NCBI GenBank assembly: GCA_037693485.1
Contig: CM075346.1
Coordinates: forward strand, 122,934,001-122,998,000
Direction: 5' to 3'
DNA length: 64,000 nt
Source of the DNA: Kitagawia praeruptora
Taxonomy: Eukaryota; Streptophyta; Magnoliopsida; Apiales; Apiaceae
Made by a program: the position numbers and the translations under genes. Shown here one piece after another: positions 34,545-43,789 of the stretch. The notes below the pieces were generated by a model, which was not told where the DNA came from, searched no databases, and worked only from the letters and a program-made list of their open reading frames with translations. Positions within the stretch are counted from its first letter, which is position 1; the number at the start of each line of letters is the position of its first letter.

Positions 34545-37500
34545 CTATAAAACTTCAAAATCCATTTCCTGTAAAATGTAGAGAAAAAATTGAAAAACTC
34601 ATCAACGGATAACAAGGATTGGAATCCTTGAGAATAATTAGCACAGACACAAGAATGCAGAATATATGTCCAACACATCGTGCTCGATACATTTTAAATC
34701 AAGTATTACATCTCATGTTATTCATTAATTTTATTGAATTTCACCATTAAGCTATCTAATTCCTTTTCTTCAGAAGCACAATAAGACTTGTACCATGATG
34801 TGTGCATTAACTTTATCTTGACAAAAGCGATACTGGATTCATCTCCTAATCTAATTATCTACCATCAATCAAATCATGACATAATGTTTATATTGCCATC
34901 TCATGCATATAATTCTAAGAAATTCACAGTATCAATCTGCGATGATATGCAGTGAGATGCAAACCTGATTGCACATGGGGCAGGTATCACTTCTTTCCAT
35001 CCACTCAAGAATGCATGACAGGTGATAGTGGTGGTTACATTTTGTAATGATTTTTGGGTTTTCTGCATCATAATCTGAAAATATGACACATAAAAGGCTT
35101 CATAAGATAAAAATGCAGAAACGAAAGTATCATAAGATTTTAAAACAAGCACCAGTACTACACATATAAAAGAATTGGTCACGAAAAGATTGCCAGAGGC
35201 CAGACCTTCAAAACAAGTGGGGCAAACCTCCTCTTCTGTCTTTGAAATATCAGCATCAATTAACTTGCTAAACTCAACCCCATATTTTCTTGGAGAGGCA
35301 AGACCACCAGCTTGAACTTTGCAATCCAATTCTTTACGATTCACATAATTGCCCTTCTGCAAGATACTTCCACTAATTATTCCTCCTGCAAAATCCAAAT
35401 CTGCAGATTGCGGATACCCCAAAACAACATCAAATGGAATCGGTGTAGGAGGGCGTTGGAAGGTGTCAGGGCTTGATGCATCCAAATTCAAATCAACCAT
35501 AAAGCCAGTAGCTCGAGTAACAGCTGCACTATCGTGAGATGTCAATGACCCATGTTCTTCTGGAGGTGGTGGACACTGGAGAGAGCAGAAATAACTCAAA
35601 ATTAACTGTTCATACTTAAGAAAAACAGCTATCAACTGTTCTATAAAAAACACTAACAAGTAAAAACCTAATTCCTGATTAGGTCATGTAATACGTGGTG
35701 TTCCGTAAACTGTTCATACTTAAGAAAAACAGCTATCAAGTGTTCTATAAAAAACACTAACAAGTAAAAACCTAATTCCTGATTAGGTCATGTAATACGT
35801 AGTGTTCCGTAAACTGAAAGCTAGAAAGTTATAGTAATGCTATATATTCGGTATTCACACAAGTCAAAGGAGATTATGACATTATTAGGCAGGTTACTAG
35901 TGGCAAGTGGAAGGGATAGTGATGATGCCGAGAAATATAGTACTATGTATAACAATCCCACTGTCACTTGTAAAAATAAATGTTACATATTTTAGAGTCT
36001 GGAAACTGCAATGAACTGACTCCTCACAGGAATTGATTACAGAAAAACATAAAGATATCGGACATTCGAGAGGCCCGTACTCTCCCAAAGCTAGCTAGTG
36101 TTTACACAATATTCATAATCGATGACCCTAATTCCCCTTGTTCCCCTCTTTTATTTTGCACGTTCTAATCCTTCTTGGGCCTCTCATTGGGCCTACTTCT
36201 GATTTGGGCCAGTCCATAACAATACCCCGCTCCCAAAGAACGACCTTGTCCTCAAGGTCGAAGATGACACCACGTTCATCCAGGAAGGCAACCAGAATCG
36301 CAGATATATAATCAGAATCTCCTTCACCGTACCAAATAGCCCAGGCATTACAATGTTGCGCACCCAAATTTCTCTTCATAGCAGTTCCAAGATGTTGAGA
36401 GAAGTTTGTACTGGAATCAGGTTGCCCATAAGTTTCCCGATCAAATGTACCATGGGAAAGTGGTCCGAGGTTTATGCTAGAGGGGATTGGCTGAGCTCTT
36501 TCATATTGCTTCTTTTCAGCTTTCTTTTCACCAGCTAAATACAAAGATGGAGAAAAATTTCTTGTGTCTGGAAACAAGACGAGAACTTTTTCTCTCATCC
36601 AGGATTCTAGTGATTGGTTTGCACTCGGCATCTCCCTACTTTCCTTTCTGGATATCAAATTTCTTGTAGTAGTACTTAAATTCAGATTTAGCTGGCGAAG
36701 CTTGTCAGCAGTCAAAGATTCACCACCCTGTCCAAGAAGAAATAGGCAACAAACTTCCTCAAATTTCAAGTCAGTGCCTTCTAAGGCTATTAAGCTCTCG
36801 GAAATCACTTTTGCCCTACCAATCAAATCTCTTTGCTGAGTTGAAAATCCCAGGGCAATATGAGCTATCAAGGCCAGGTAAAAACAGTGGAAATCCATTA
36901 CAATTCTCTGATTTTGTGATTCTATGGACTTTCCACTTTTCTGAATAGACGCTAAATTTTCCCCAGGAAGAAGTTCAACAATTTCTGCAGCCATCAACAC
37001 ACTTAGTGCTTGATACAAGAAACATGGCCAATCTTGAACTTGACATGTAGTTTCGACGTCAAGACCCTGTTTAATCAGTTCATGCAAGGCTGCATTGGCA
37101 CCTGGTCGCCGTTCGGCATTTTCAGGAGTGTTAGGCATTCCTAGTATCTCTTAAGTGCAAGCAGGTGCCACCTCCTCTAGAGATTCTTCAATCTGCGACA
37201 ACAAAGACATTTGCCCAGTTGATACTTTGCTTCTAAGAAGACATTTAACACGTGCTAGAGCTTCAATTTTTTGAGAAATCTTGTTCTTCTCAAAACTAAT
37301 TTTTACAATTGCACACTCTGCTAGTGCCATGGAAAAAAGCAACTCATGAGTATAAAGCCTAGAATCTGCATGATTCGGGGCAGATCGCCCAATATCTAGA
37401 ACACGCTTCTCTTCTCCAACCTCTTGTAGAAGACAAAGAGCTCCAAGCAACCAAGCCCATGGAATTCGAAGATATGCCTTTGGTAGAACGTTTGCTCTTA

Positions 37501-40249
37501 TATTACCAGCATACTCCGGCTCAAATAGTAGCTCGTCTCTCATATCCACTAAAAGATTCTGGCGAGATACAACAACATCTGTTATGTACCCTTCATCAAT
37601 TTCAGAGCTCTTCAAGTGCATGACTTTCAAGTGCATGACTGCCTTTACACTCTCATCTTTCTCACTCAATTTAGGAGTTTGCGATGGCGAAATTGACACA
37701 AAAGTACCTCCACCTCTTCTGTTTCCATTAGACTCCATTATAGTGTGTGTAATATCAGTCAGAAGCATACTCTCAAATAAAAACCTTAGAGAATTCACAT
37801 TCTCAATTTTACTATCACATTTACCGTACTCATTCTCATGAAGCTTAACTATATTACAATGTGTTTTCAAAGTATTCCAATACGGATTGGGAGAGCAGAT
37901 GATAGGGTTTGTACCTTGGTGCAGCTCCAACAAGCTCCTTTCGATCTCTTTTGTTGCATCATGCCTATCTTGTATCACAGCTACTGTCTCCAGCACTTTT
38001 CCCTTCCCATGTTCCTGGATAGATCTAGCCAAAAACTCTTCACCACCCTTATGATCAGAAATAAGTCTCTCAATCATATCTTCAATTGGGTACTCTCCAG
38101 TCACTGTATAGTACTTTCTTCCTCCGGTATCTTTATATTCGGTCATCATTTTCTGCCTCAATGCCTGAAATTCCATCATCAGCTCCTTTAGCTTCTTCCT
38201 CAGTCCATTCGTAACAGTAGATCGAGTGTGGTCAACAGCAGTGCCCTCTTTACAACCAAAAAGCCTCCTGTTGACAGCGTTGGACTGGTCCATGTCTTCC
38301 AACTGAGCCTTAATTGATCTGGACGTTTTAAGCACTAACGCAACATTAGAATTCATCTTGTTTTGTATAGTTCTTAGAGCTTGGGACTTCAGAAAATACT
38401 TGCTTTCTTCACAGGATTGCTGAAGCTGATTCATCAAGTCCCTAACAGAATTCATCTCTGTTGTCACCATCTCTTCTTTAGCCAGAATTGTGGTGAGGCC
38501 TTGACTGATTTTGGACATTTCAATATCAGAATCCAGGCCGGCTTCAAATTCTTCAAGTGCTTCTTTCTTAAAATCTACATAGCTTTTCCATGATTTTATC
38601 GTTACACTATTCATCTTGGGCGACAGAGTCGAGCCTTGGGAGATCGATGTTGGAGCTTTTTGCACAAATATTCCCTCAGAACTTTCATCAAACACCTTAG
38701 ACGCAGACTGTTTACTATAATTTTCTTCAAACATTTGAGGTGAAAAACTTACATTGGTGTAGAGAGACGGTAATGACACTGGAGGTGGTTCATACTCATG
38801 TGCATAATACATGTTAGGGTCACCCATCTCATGTACATCCCCCTTCACCGCACCACCACTTACCCAACTGCTTGCCGCTCTATTCCGGCCACCAAACCCT
38901 CCACCTACATCATTTATCCCAATTTGTGTAGCCACTGGACCCATAGCTACTGAACTAAGGTGGCTCGCAAAACCCTCGACCACCTCCGGAAGGGACTCCT
39001 GTAGCTCCCGGTTGCAATTGATTCTCCCTTCTAGTCGACCCGCCATGGTGTCAACCTCCTCCCTTAATTTCCTTTTACTTTCCACAACCCACTCTTCCAG
39101 AGAATGACGCATCGCCTCCATCGCCCTCTCCACCGCCTTCTTAACCATCTCCGACACCGATTCACCCCGATCTTCGAATGCATCGACCCGCTGTTTATCA
39201 CTAGGTGAACCCATTGGATCAATGCTCTGATACCAATTGCAATGAACTGACTCCTCACAGGAATTGATTACAGAAAAACATAAAGATATCGGACATTCGA
39301 GAGGCCCGTACTCTCCCAAAGCTAGCTAGTGTTTACACAATATTCATAATCGATGACCCTAATTCCCCTTGTTCCCCTCTTTTATTTTGCACGTTCTAAT
39401 CCTTCTTGGGCCTCTCATTGGGCCTACTTCTGATTTGGGCCAGTCCATAACAGAAACATATACTCTCAACATTCCACATACGCAAAACTGGCAGCAGTAT
39501 TTATCAGTGAAGGTGCATTGAAGCTGCGATACAGTTTCTGCTAGATTTTATTTTATTAAAAAAAAACTAACTTGCATGATTTAATATTTTAGTGTGAACT
39601 TGGTTCCGAAAATTTATTTATTTTTTTTTTTTTGGGGGGGGGGGGGTCTGCTAGATTTTATTTTGCTTTTAAAAAAATAAATTGACTTGCATGATTTAAT
39701 ATTTTAGTGTGGACTTGGTTCCAAAAAGATTTTTTTTTTTTTTTTTTGGGGGGGGGGGGATTAAGTGATGGCATCACACACATGATGAAACCACACATCC
39801 TTTCATTTCCAATTCATCTTTGACACTCAAAGGGCAACTTATATAGATTTTATGGCACCGTCACTTTAGCAAGGATTTCAGTGCCTCCGGCATATCCAGC
39901 AGTCTCAACTCTTAAGTATGTTGGGAACTTGGGATACTACTTTCCTAAGTAAGACAGCCAAATGAGTCAACATCTTATGAAGGTTAATATAACATAATTA
40001 CTTCAGATTTCAAGCAATAAATATTTCAAACATAATTGTATGAACAATGATTAGATTTCATAATTAACAAGCTTGTGTCAGTTTTCACAAATTGAAATTA
40101 CCAAAGTTAAGGTAAATGGAGACATCACTGATCACTGAGGATAGTAAAGTACAGCAGAAGCCAATGGAAAACATGAGGATACTTACATAAAAGTATATAG
40201 GTGTCCCATGAAGCTGGGTATTTTTTGGAGAGCTACAACAACCACCCAT
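34545..40249 (-). CDS. RHB1A: RHB1A-like RING-H2 E3 ubiquitin ligase (4 exons)
   Basis: Exons 40249-40187, 35575-35206, 35074-34965 and 34568-34545 join in frame at GT-AG sites to give about 188 residues. The start MGGCCSSPKNTQLHG carries Gly2 and neighbouring cysteines, a pattern for N-myristoylation and palmitoylation, so membrane anchoring is likely. The middle (CPPPPEEHGSLTSHDSAA, then MVDLNLDASSPDTF) matches the RHB1A family. The C-terminus is a RING-H2 finger: EEVCPTCFEDYDAENPKII, then TKCNHHYHLSCILEWMERSD and TCPMCNQ, ending EMDFEVL in an 8-codon last exon. The family transfers ubiquitin from E2 to substrates; substrates are unknown here. Intron 1 is 4.6 kb because a chimeric retrotransposon (36007-39452) sits in it, but its splice sites are intact. 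Confidence 0.9.
35604..35816. repeat. 104-bp direct tandem duplication in RING-gene intron
   Basis: The block starting aactgttcatacttaag and ending aatacgtggtgttccgta is repeated once with about two changes (for example caactgtt/caagtgtt, cgtggtg/cgtagtg). It lies close to the exon 2 acceptor at 35576. Confidence 0.9.
36007..36221 (-). repeat. 3' LTR of chimeric element
   Basis: 215 bp, minus-strand TGTTATGGACTGGCC to CAGTTCATTGCA. I found no difference from the copy at 39238-39452 when reading the two side by side. The chimeric reading frame ends inside it at 36128. Confidence 0.93.
36222..36234 (-). promoter_or_regulatory. Polypurine tract of chimeric element
   Basis: Minus-strand GGGAGCGGGGTAT directly before the 3' LTR, the expected plus-strand primer site. 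The Reina-like element has GGCGGGGGGTAT in the same place. Confidence 0.8.
36350..37640 (-). other. Captured PARC6/CDP1 plastid-division gene segment
   Basis: About 430 codons without introns: MRDELLFEPEYAGNIRANV, LRIPWAWLLGALCLLQEVGE, FSMALAECAIVKISFEKNKI, LLSQIEESLEEVAPACT, stop, then EILGMPNTPENAERR, VQDWPCFLYQAL, ALIAHIALGFSTQQRDL, CCLFLLGQGGES. It ends in SLESWMREKVLVLFPDTRNF and SQHLGTAMKR. This is the stromal part of PARC6, an inner-envelope protein that controls FtsZ and recruits PDV1 in chloroplast division. PARC6 genes have several introns, so their absence points to capture through RNA. Confidence 0.88.
37640..37738 (-). other. Short kinesin-5-like N-terminal segment
   Basis: The frame MESNGNRRGGGTFVSISPSQ continuing TPKLSEKDESVKA resembles the Ser/Pro-rich leader of plant kinesin-5 motors (RRGG...SPSQTPRSSDK). 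The preceding 170 bp in the same frame looks like untranslated leader or intron. It is too short for certainty. It is followed by a 15-bp direct duplication (VMHLK-VMHLK) at the join with the PARC6 segment. Confidence 0.45.
37916..38614 (-). other. Captured Qa-SNARE syntaxin segment (KNOLLE/SYP11-like)
   Basis: 233 codons from MNSVTIKSWKSYVDFKKEAL through the Habc bundle (NVALVLKTSRSIKAQLEDMD), the signature TNGLRKKLKELMMEFQALRQ, KYYTVTGEYP and the start of the SNARE helix (GGEEFLARSIQEHGKGKVLE, then IERSLLELHQ). Homology ends exactly at LLELHQ. The next bases are GTACAAAC, a plausible splice donor, so the captured transcript may have kept an intron or been broken there. The rest of the SNARE helix and the membrane anchor are missing. 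Syntaxins of this group drive cell-plate or plasma-membrane vesicle fusion. Confidence 0.88.
39224..39235 (-). other. Primer-binding site of chimeric element
   Basis: Minus-strand TGGTATCAGAGC, complementary to the 3' end of initiator tRNA-Met, two nt after the LTR. Confidence 0.9.
39238..39452 (-). repeat. 5' LTR of chimeric element
   Basis: 215-bp LTR that should carry the promoter of the element. It is followed on the outside by GAAAC, the same word as at 36002-36006. Confidence 0.93.
39537..39760. repeat. Tandem pair with T-run/G-run tracts
   Basis: A block of about 110 bp (ctgctagattttattttatt...cttgcatgatttaatatttt...acttggttcc) occurs twice, each copy ending in a long T run joined directly to a run of about 11-13 G (near 39628-39645 and 39733-39760). 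It is located in intron 1 of the RING gene just upstream of the chimeric element. Confidence 0.85.
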
Positions 40250-41577
40250 TTCTTGCACTTATTTTGTTATCAAACTCAAAGCGGTCCAAGCTTAGTGCAT
40301 TGCTTTACATGGAGACCAGAAACTACACAGATAATATAACATGTCATTTATAGACAGAAGTGCTTTCACGAGTCAATGAAAAACCTCTAACCATGATTTA
40401 GCAAGTAAAAAAAACAATTAATTAGACAAAAGCAATGCATTCATTCAACCTCTAACAAATATAAGAACTTCACAAATAAATCAGGAAAGGGAAACATACA
40501 CAACTACTTATAATTGTCACGAACTCTACCAAAGAGATTCCAATTTCGGAATGCACTATACTTTGAAAGAACAAAGTTGTAATACTTAATTGATACTGTT
40601 CTGGAGAGTAAGAGTGATATGCATGTCTATTTCAATCTACAATACCCTCTTCCCTGTTACATACTTGTTACACTTACTTGTTAGTCTTGTTAATTTATTT
40701 TTGGTGATGTTTCAAGGACAAGAACAACGTTAAATGATGAGGTCCAGGTCGTAACTTCAGTAATGACTCATCTCTACATCTGACAAGTCCTGAAGAATCA
40801 GTATTCATACTATTAGCAGCTTTACTGTTTGCTTCAAGTCTTCAACCCTTGACCGGCTCTTGCAAAGTTTATATAGGTCTTTATATCTAAACATATACAA
40901 AGAGATAGTGATGTTACTAATTTATGCTCTATCTATATGAGTAAATTCCAAGGACTGGTGGGATTGGTAGAGGTAGCCAATACACTAAGGCATACAAATT
41001 GAAAGCCCTAAATTGCTTGAACACGTATAATCTTGATTTAACCCCCTACAGTATTCATCAGGTTTAAGTTTAACCCACAAGTTAGCAAGATGTCAAGAAC
41101 TTCGTTTCCAAAAGTAGTTTCTTTTCCAACTCTCCTTCAGAAGTGTATCAATTTTCACTGAAATAATCATCACAAACATTATTTATTTGGCCTAAATGTT
41201 CAGTGGTATACTTGTATAAGCCTCTGCTCCTCTTGAGCACTACTTTTTTCATTAGTCTCACATATCTTTCTCTAATATCAACAAGGGGGTGTGTCTAGAT
41301 AATTTTCCAACATTCTTAAGCTTCCCTTAGGATCACTGTTTGGGTATCACGCTTCTTTAAAATGTATAATATGCCAGGTGGCGCTCAAACACCTTTATAA
41401 ACTTCTAAGGTAAGCACAAGGCTTACACAGATTGCACACATTCTGCCTCTCAGTTTTTTTTGTATGGTCAGGTGCAAAAGCTTATGAAAGATGCCAAAAA
41501 ATTCTCGTTTCAGATACATCTGCACGGGGATCCAAATGGGAATAGTCATAATACGGCGAAGTTTAATGGCGCCGTTG
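40250..41577. other. Upstream region of RING gene, no gene seen
   Basis: About 1.3 kb with no credible reading frame. The promoter or 5' untranslated exon of the RHB1A-like gene should lie here or beyond the PORR remnant. A minus-strand candidate donor (CTTGGGG|GTAAAC) at about 43370 could mark a distant leader exon, but I cannot prove it. Confidence 0.4.
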
Positions 41578-42272
41578 CTACTCTTCTAACCAATCCATAA
41601 ATTTTCTTTTCAATCCAAATCCGCTAGTAAATGCAATAGGGAAAGATAGAATTTCATTTCTAACGTCTCCCCTGTTTTGTAAAAAACTCTTTTCCAAATG
41701 GGAGATGGCAAGATCATCATCCCAGAAAAGAAGTTCTAAGGCAGCACGATCATCAGGACAGGGAGGCAAACCAACAGAAAAAGCTCTGCATAATGAGGTA
41801 TCAAGCTAATTAGATAGTTGTATGGCAACCCTATATCCCATTTTAATTGGTCAATTGTTTGTAAAGGAAGAGCCCTATCTTTGGTGAGCATAAGCAACTT
41901 GCGTAGCCTATCAAGAATTTCATTCTCATACAGTTGGAGAGCCGTAAGTACCTCGTCCTGTATATTCTGGGCTTCCAAAGTCAGACGAAACCAAGGGACA
42001 CGAGTGCCCCCTCTGTCGTTTGCATGAAATTCCTCAAATATAGTCGGATATCTCCTAACAAAGGTGAAAATCTTAAGATCACGAGGAAGACTAAATTGTC
42101 CTCTACTACTCGAGAGGTGGTATACATGAAGGAAGCATCGCTGACCAGAGCAGATGACAGAACGAGTGTGCAGACTGCTCTGAGTTCTCTAACACCAGCC
42201 ACAACAGCACCCAATACACTATCTTTTACCCATTTAGATTTAATGTTCACTAAACTACATCTCTGCTGGTAA
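41578..42272 (-). pseudogene. PORR-domain (WTF1-like) organelle RNA-binding gene, broken
   Basis: PORR proteins assist group II intron splicing in plastids and mitochondria. Recognisable pieces lie in three frames: KSKWVKDSVLGAVVAGVREL with RAVCTLV (about 42245-42150); EAQNIQDEVLTALQLYENEI, then LDRLRKLLMLTKDRALPLQT and DQLKWDIGLPYNYL (41975-41820); and CPDDRAALELLFWDDDLAIS with FTSGFGLKRKFMDWLEE (41763-41578). At least two frameshifts separate them and the C-terminus stops at MDWLEE, short of family length. No introns are seen, and PORR genes usually have few or none, so this says nothing about its origin. Confidence 0.8.
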
Positions 42273-43439
42273 CTAAATCCTCACTTACTACCATCAACAA
42301 GAAAGCGATAGACTCCTTCCTTTCCCCACAACCCCCTCCATACCATGGTTATAATGTTGACAGCACTAACTTAACGACACACACCACTACACCAGGATAC
42401 ATCACTACATATGCAGTCGTGCAAAGTAAATACAAGACCAAGCATTATGCAAATAAAAATTTTCAACAAGTGTGAATGATAAAGTAGAAGAAGATCTCGT
42501 TACCACTTCGAACACAGTGAAAGCAAGGAGACAACTAGACAAGCAAGTATTCAACAACGCATATGTATAACAGTGTTTATAGAAAAGGGGAGCACAATAA
42601 TAATTCTACTTAATATAAGAACAAGCTATATACAAATAACCACAACCCCGAACACAGCTTGCTAATCAATAATTGACAGAATATCTGAATTGCAGTATAA
42701 CAGACAGCAACCAAATTTCCATTTTACATTCCTCCAAGCAAACAAAAGAAAAAGTGAAACTCCGATACCAATATACCACTAATACGTGCTTAAGCAAAAG
42801 TACGTTAATAGGTTATACCTACTTCCAACCAATCTAATTTTTCGACCAACATGTTAATGACTGCAACATAACAAGTGAAATTAGTTCAACAATCAGCAAC
42901 TAACTCAGAAACCTCAAATTCATTAGATATTGCCCCTACTCAAGGAGCAAACTAATCTCAAAGCAACAATAATAATAAAACTGCTTTGCAAGTAAAGATT
43001 AAAGGTCGCACAGTTGTATAAAACAAACCCAAAGAAGCAAAGTACATATTTAAGACAGAGGACATCAAAAGGACAAGATATTAACAACCTAAAGTAACAA
43101 ACAAAACAAACCCAGATAACAAAACATCATAGAACACATGTAAACAATCTGTACTTACATACATACACATGAATAAACAAACAAGTGGGCAGGAGCAAAA
43201 AATCCAACAAACACACAACAAATTAAAAAAAAAAAAATCAAAATCATAGTGATATATCAAGATTACAAACATGAAACAACAACCCAAATAACAAAATTAT
43301 GAGTAAAAAAAGAGAGCTTAATTAAAATTAAAATTAAAATTAAAATAGAGCTTAAATTAAAGAAGATTGTTTACCCCCAAGAAAATGTTGAGTTTGTGGA
43401 TGAGAAGAAGTAAGTTGTGAACTGCTAAATGCTAGTAAA
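42273..43439. other. Intergenic, no gene seen
   Basis: AT-rich. Includes an (attaaa)n-type microsatellite at about 43318-43346. The frame at 43081-43287 is low-complexity. The chromovirus inserted at its right edge. Confidence 0.5.
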
Positions 43440-43444
43440 GATTT

Positions 43445-43789
43445 TGCAATGAATTTACTACTCAAACTTAATTAACAGAGACAAGAGTTGAACCACAAAC
43501 AAACAATGATAAAGATTAACGTTTAACTCCGAATTTAGACTGTTTGAATACACTCCCAGACTTTCGAGTAGCTGGGGACTCCCAAATTACAACTAGGGTT
43601 TACACAAAATATCTCGATGCCTTCATTCCCCAAAATCTCTTCCCCTTATCCTCACTATTGCTTCCCAAAAGACGACTTTACCCCTAGCTGTTGAATTGAC
43701 TTTCCTGCCCTTTCCCACTTGCTTTGAAACGACGTCGTACATAAGTAATTAGCCCCTTTTTATTTTGGTCATGATTCTGATGCGTGACA
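43445..43789 (-). repeat. 3' LTR of Reina-like element
   Basis: 345 bp, minus-strand TGTCACGCATCAG to AAATTCATTGCA. The last 106 nt of the gag-pol frame, including its stop, lie inside it. Confidence 0.93.

Larger units (their letters stand above)
36128..39214 (-). pseudogene. Fusion reading frame: gag-like, syntaxin, kinesin-5 leader, PARC6, pol end
   Basis: One frame runs from the ATG 10 nt after the primer site (MGSPSDKQRVDAFEDRGESV) to a stop inside the 3' LTR, about 1028 codons. Its only interruption is a TAA at 37153-37151, where PARC6 proteins continue, so a single substitution explains it. The N-terminal ~170 residues are charged, coiled-coil-like, then Gly-rich, like the start of a chromovirus gag. 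Then come a syntaxin block, a short kinesin-5-like block, the PARC6 block and a tail (IFDLEDKVVLWERGIV) corresponding to the C-terminus of chromovirus pol. A product would lack the SNARE membrane anchor and the PARC6 transit peptide and membrane span. Coding potential is clear; expression is unknown. Confidence 0.85.
36007..39452 (-). mobile_element. Chimeric LTR retrotransposon carrying captured host genes
   Basis: Complete 3446-bp insertion: two 215-bp LTRs that read as identical, target duplication GAAAC (36002-36006, 39453-39457), initiator-Met primer site (39224-39235) and purine tract (36222-36234). The order on the minus strand is: LTR, gag-like N-terminus (39214 to about 38700), syntaxin segment (38614-37916), kinesin-5-like leader (about 37738-37640), PARC6/CDP1 segment (about 37640-36350), last codons of pol, LTR. 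No protease, RT or integrase remains, so it must have moved in trans. It lies in intron 1 of the RHB1A-like gene in the same orientation. The architecture resembles maize Bs1. Confidence 0.9.
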
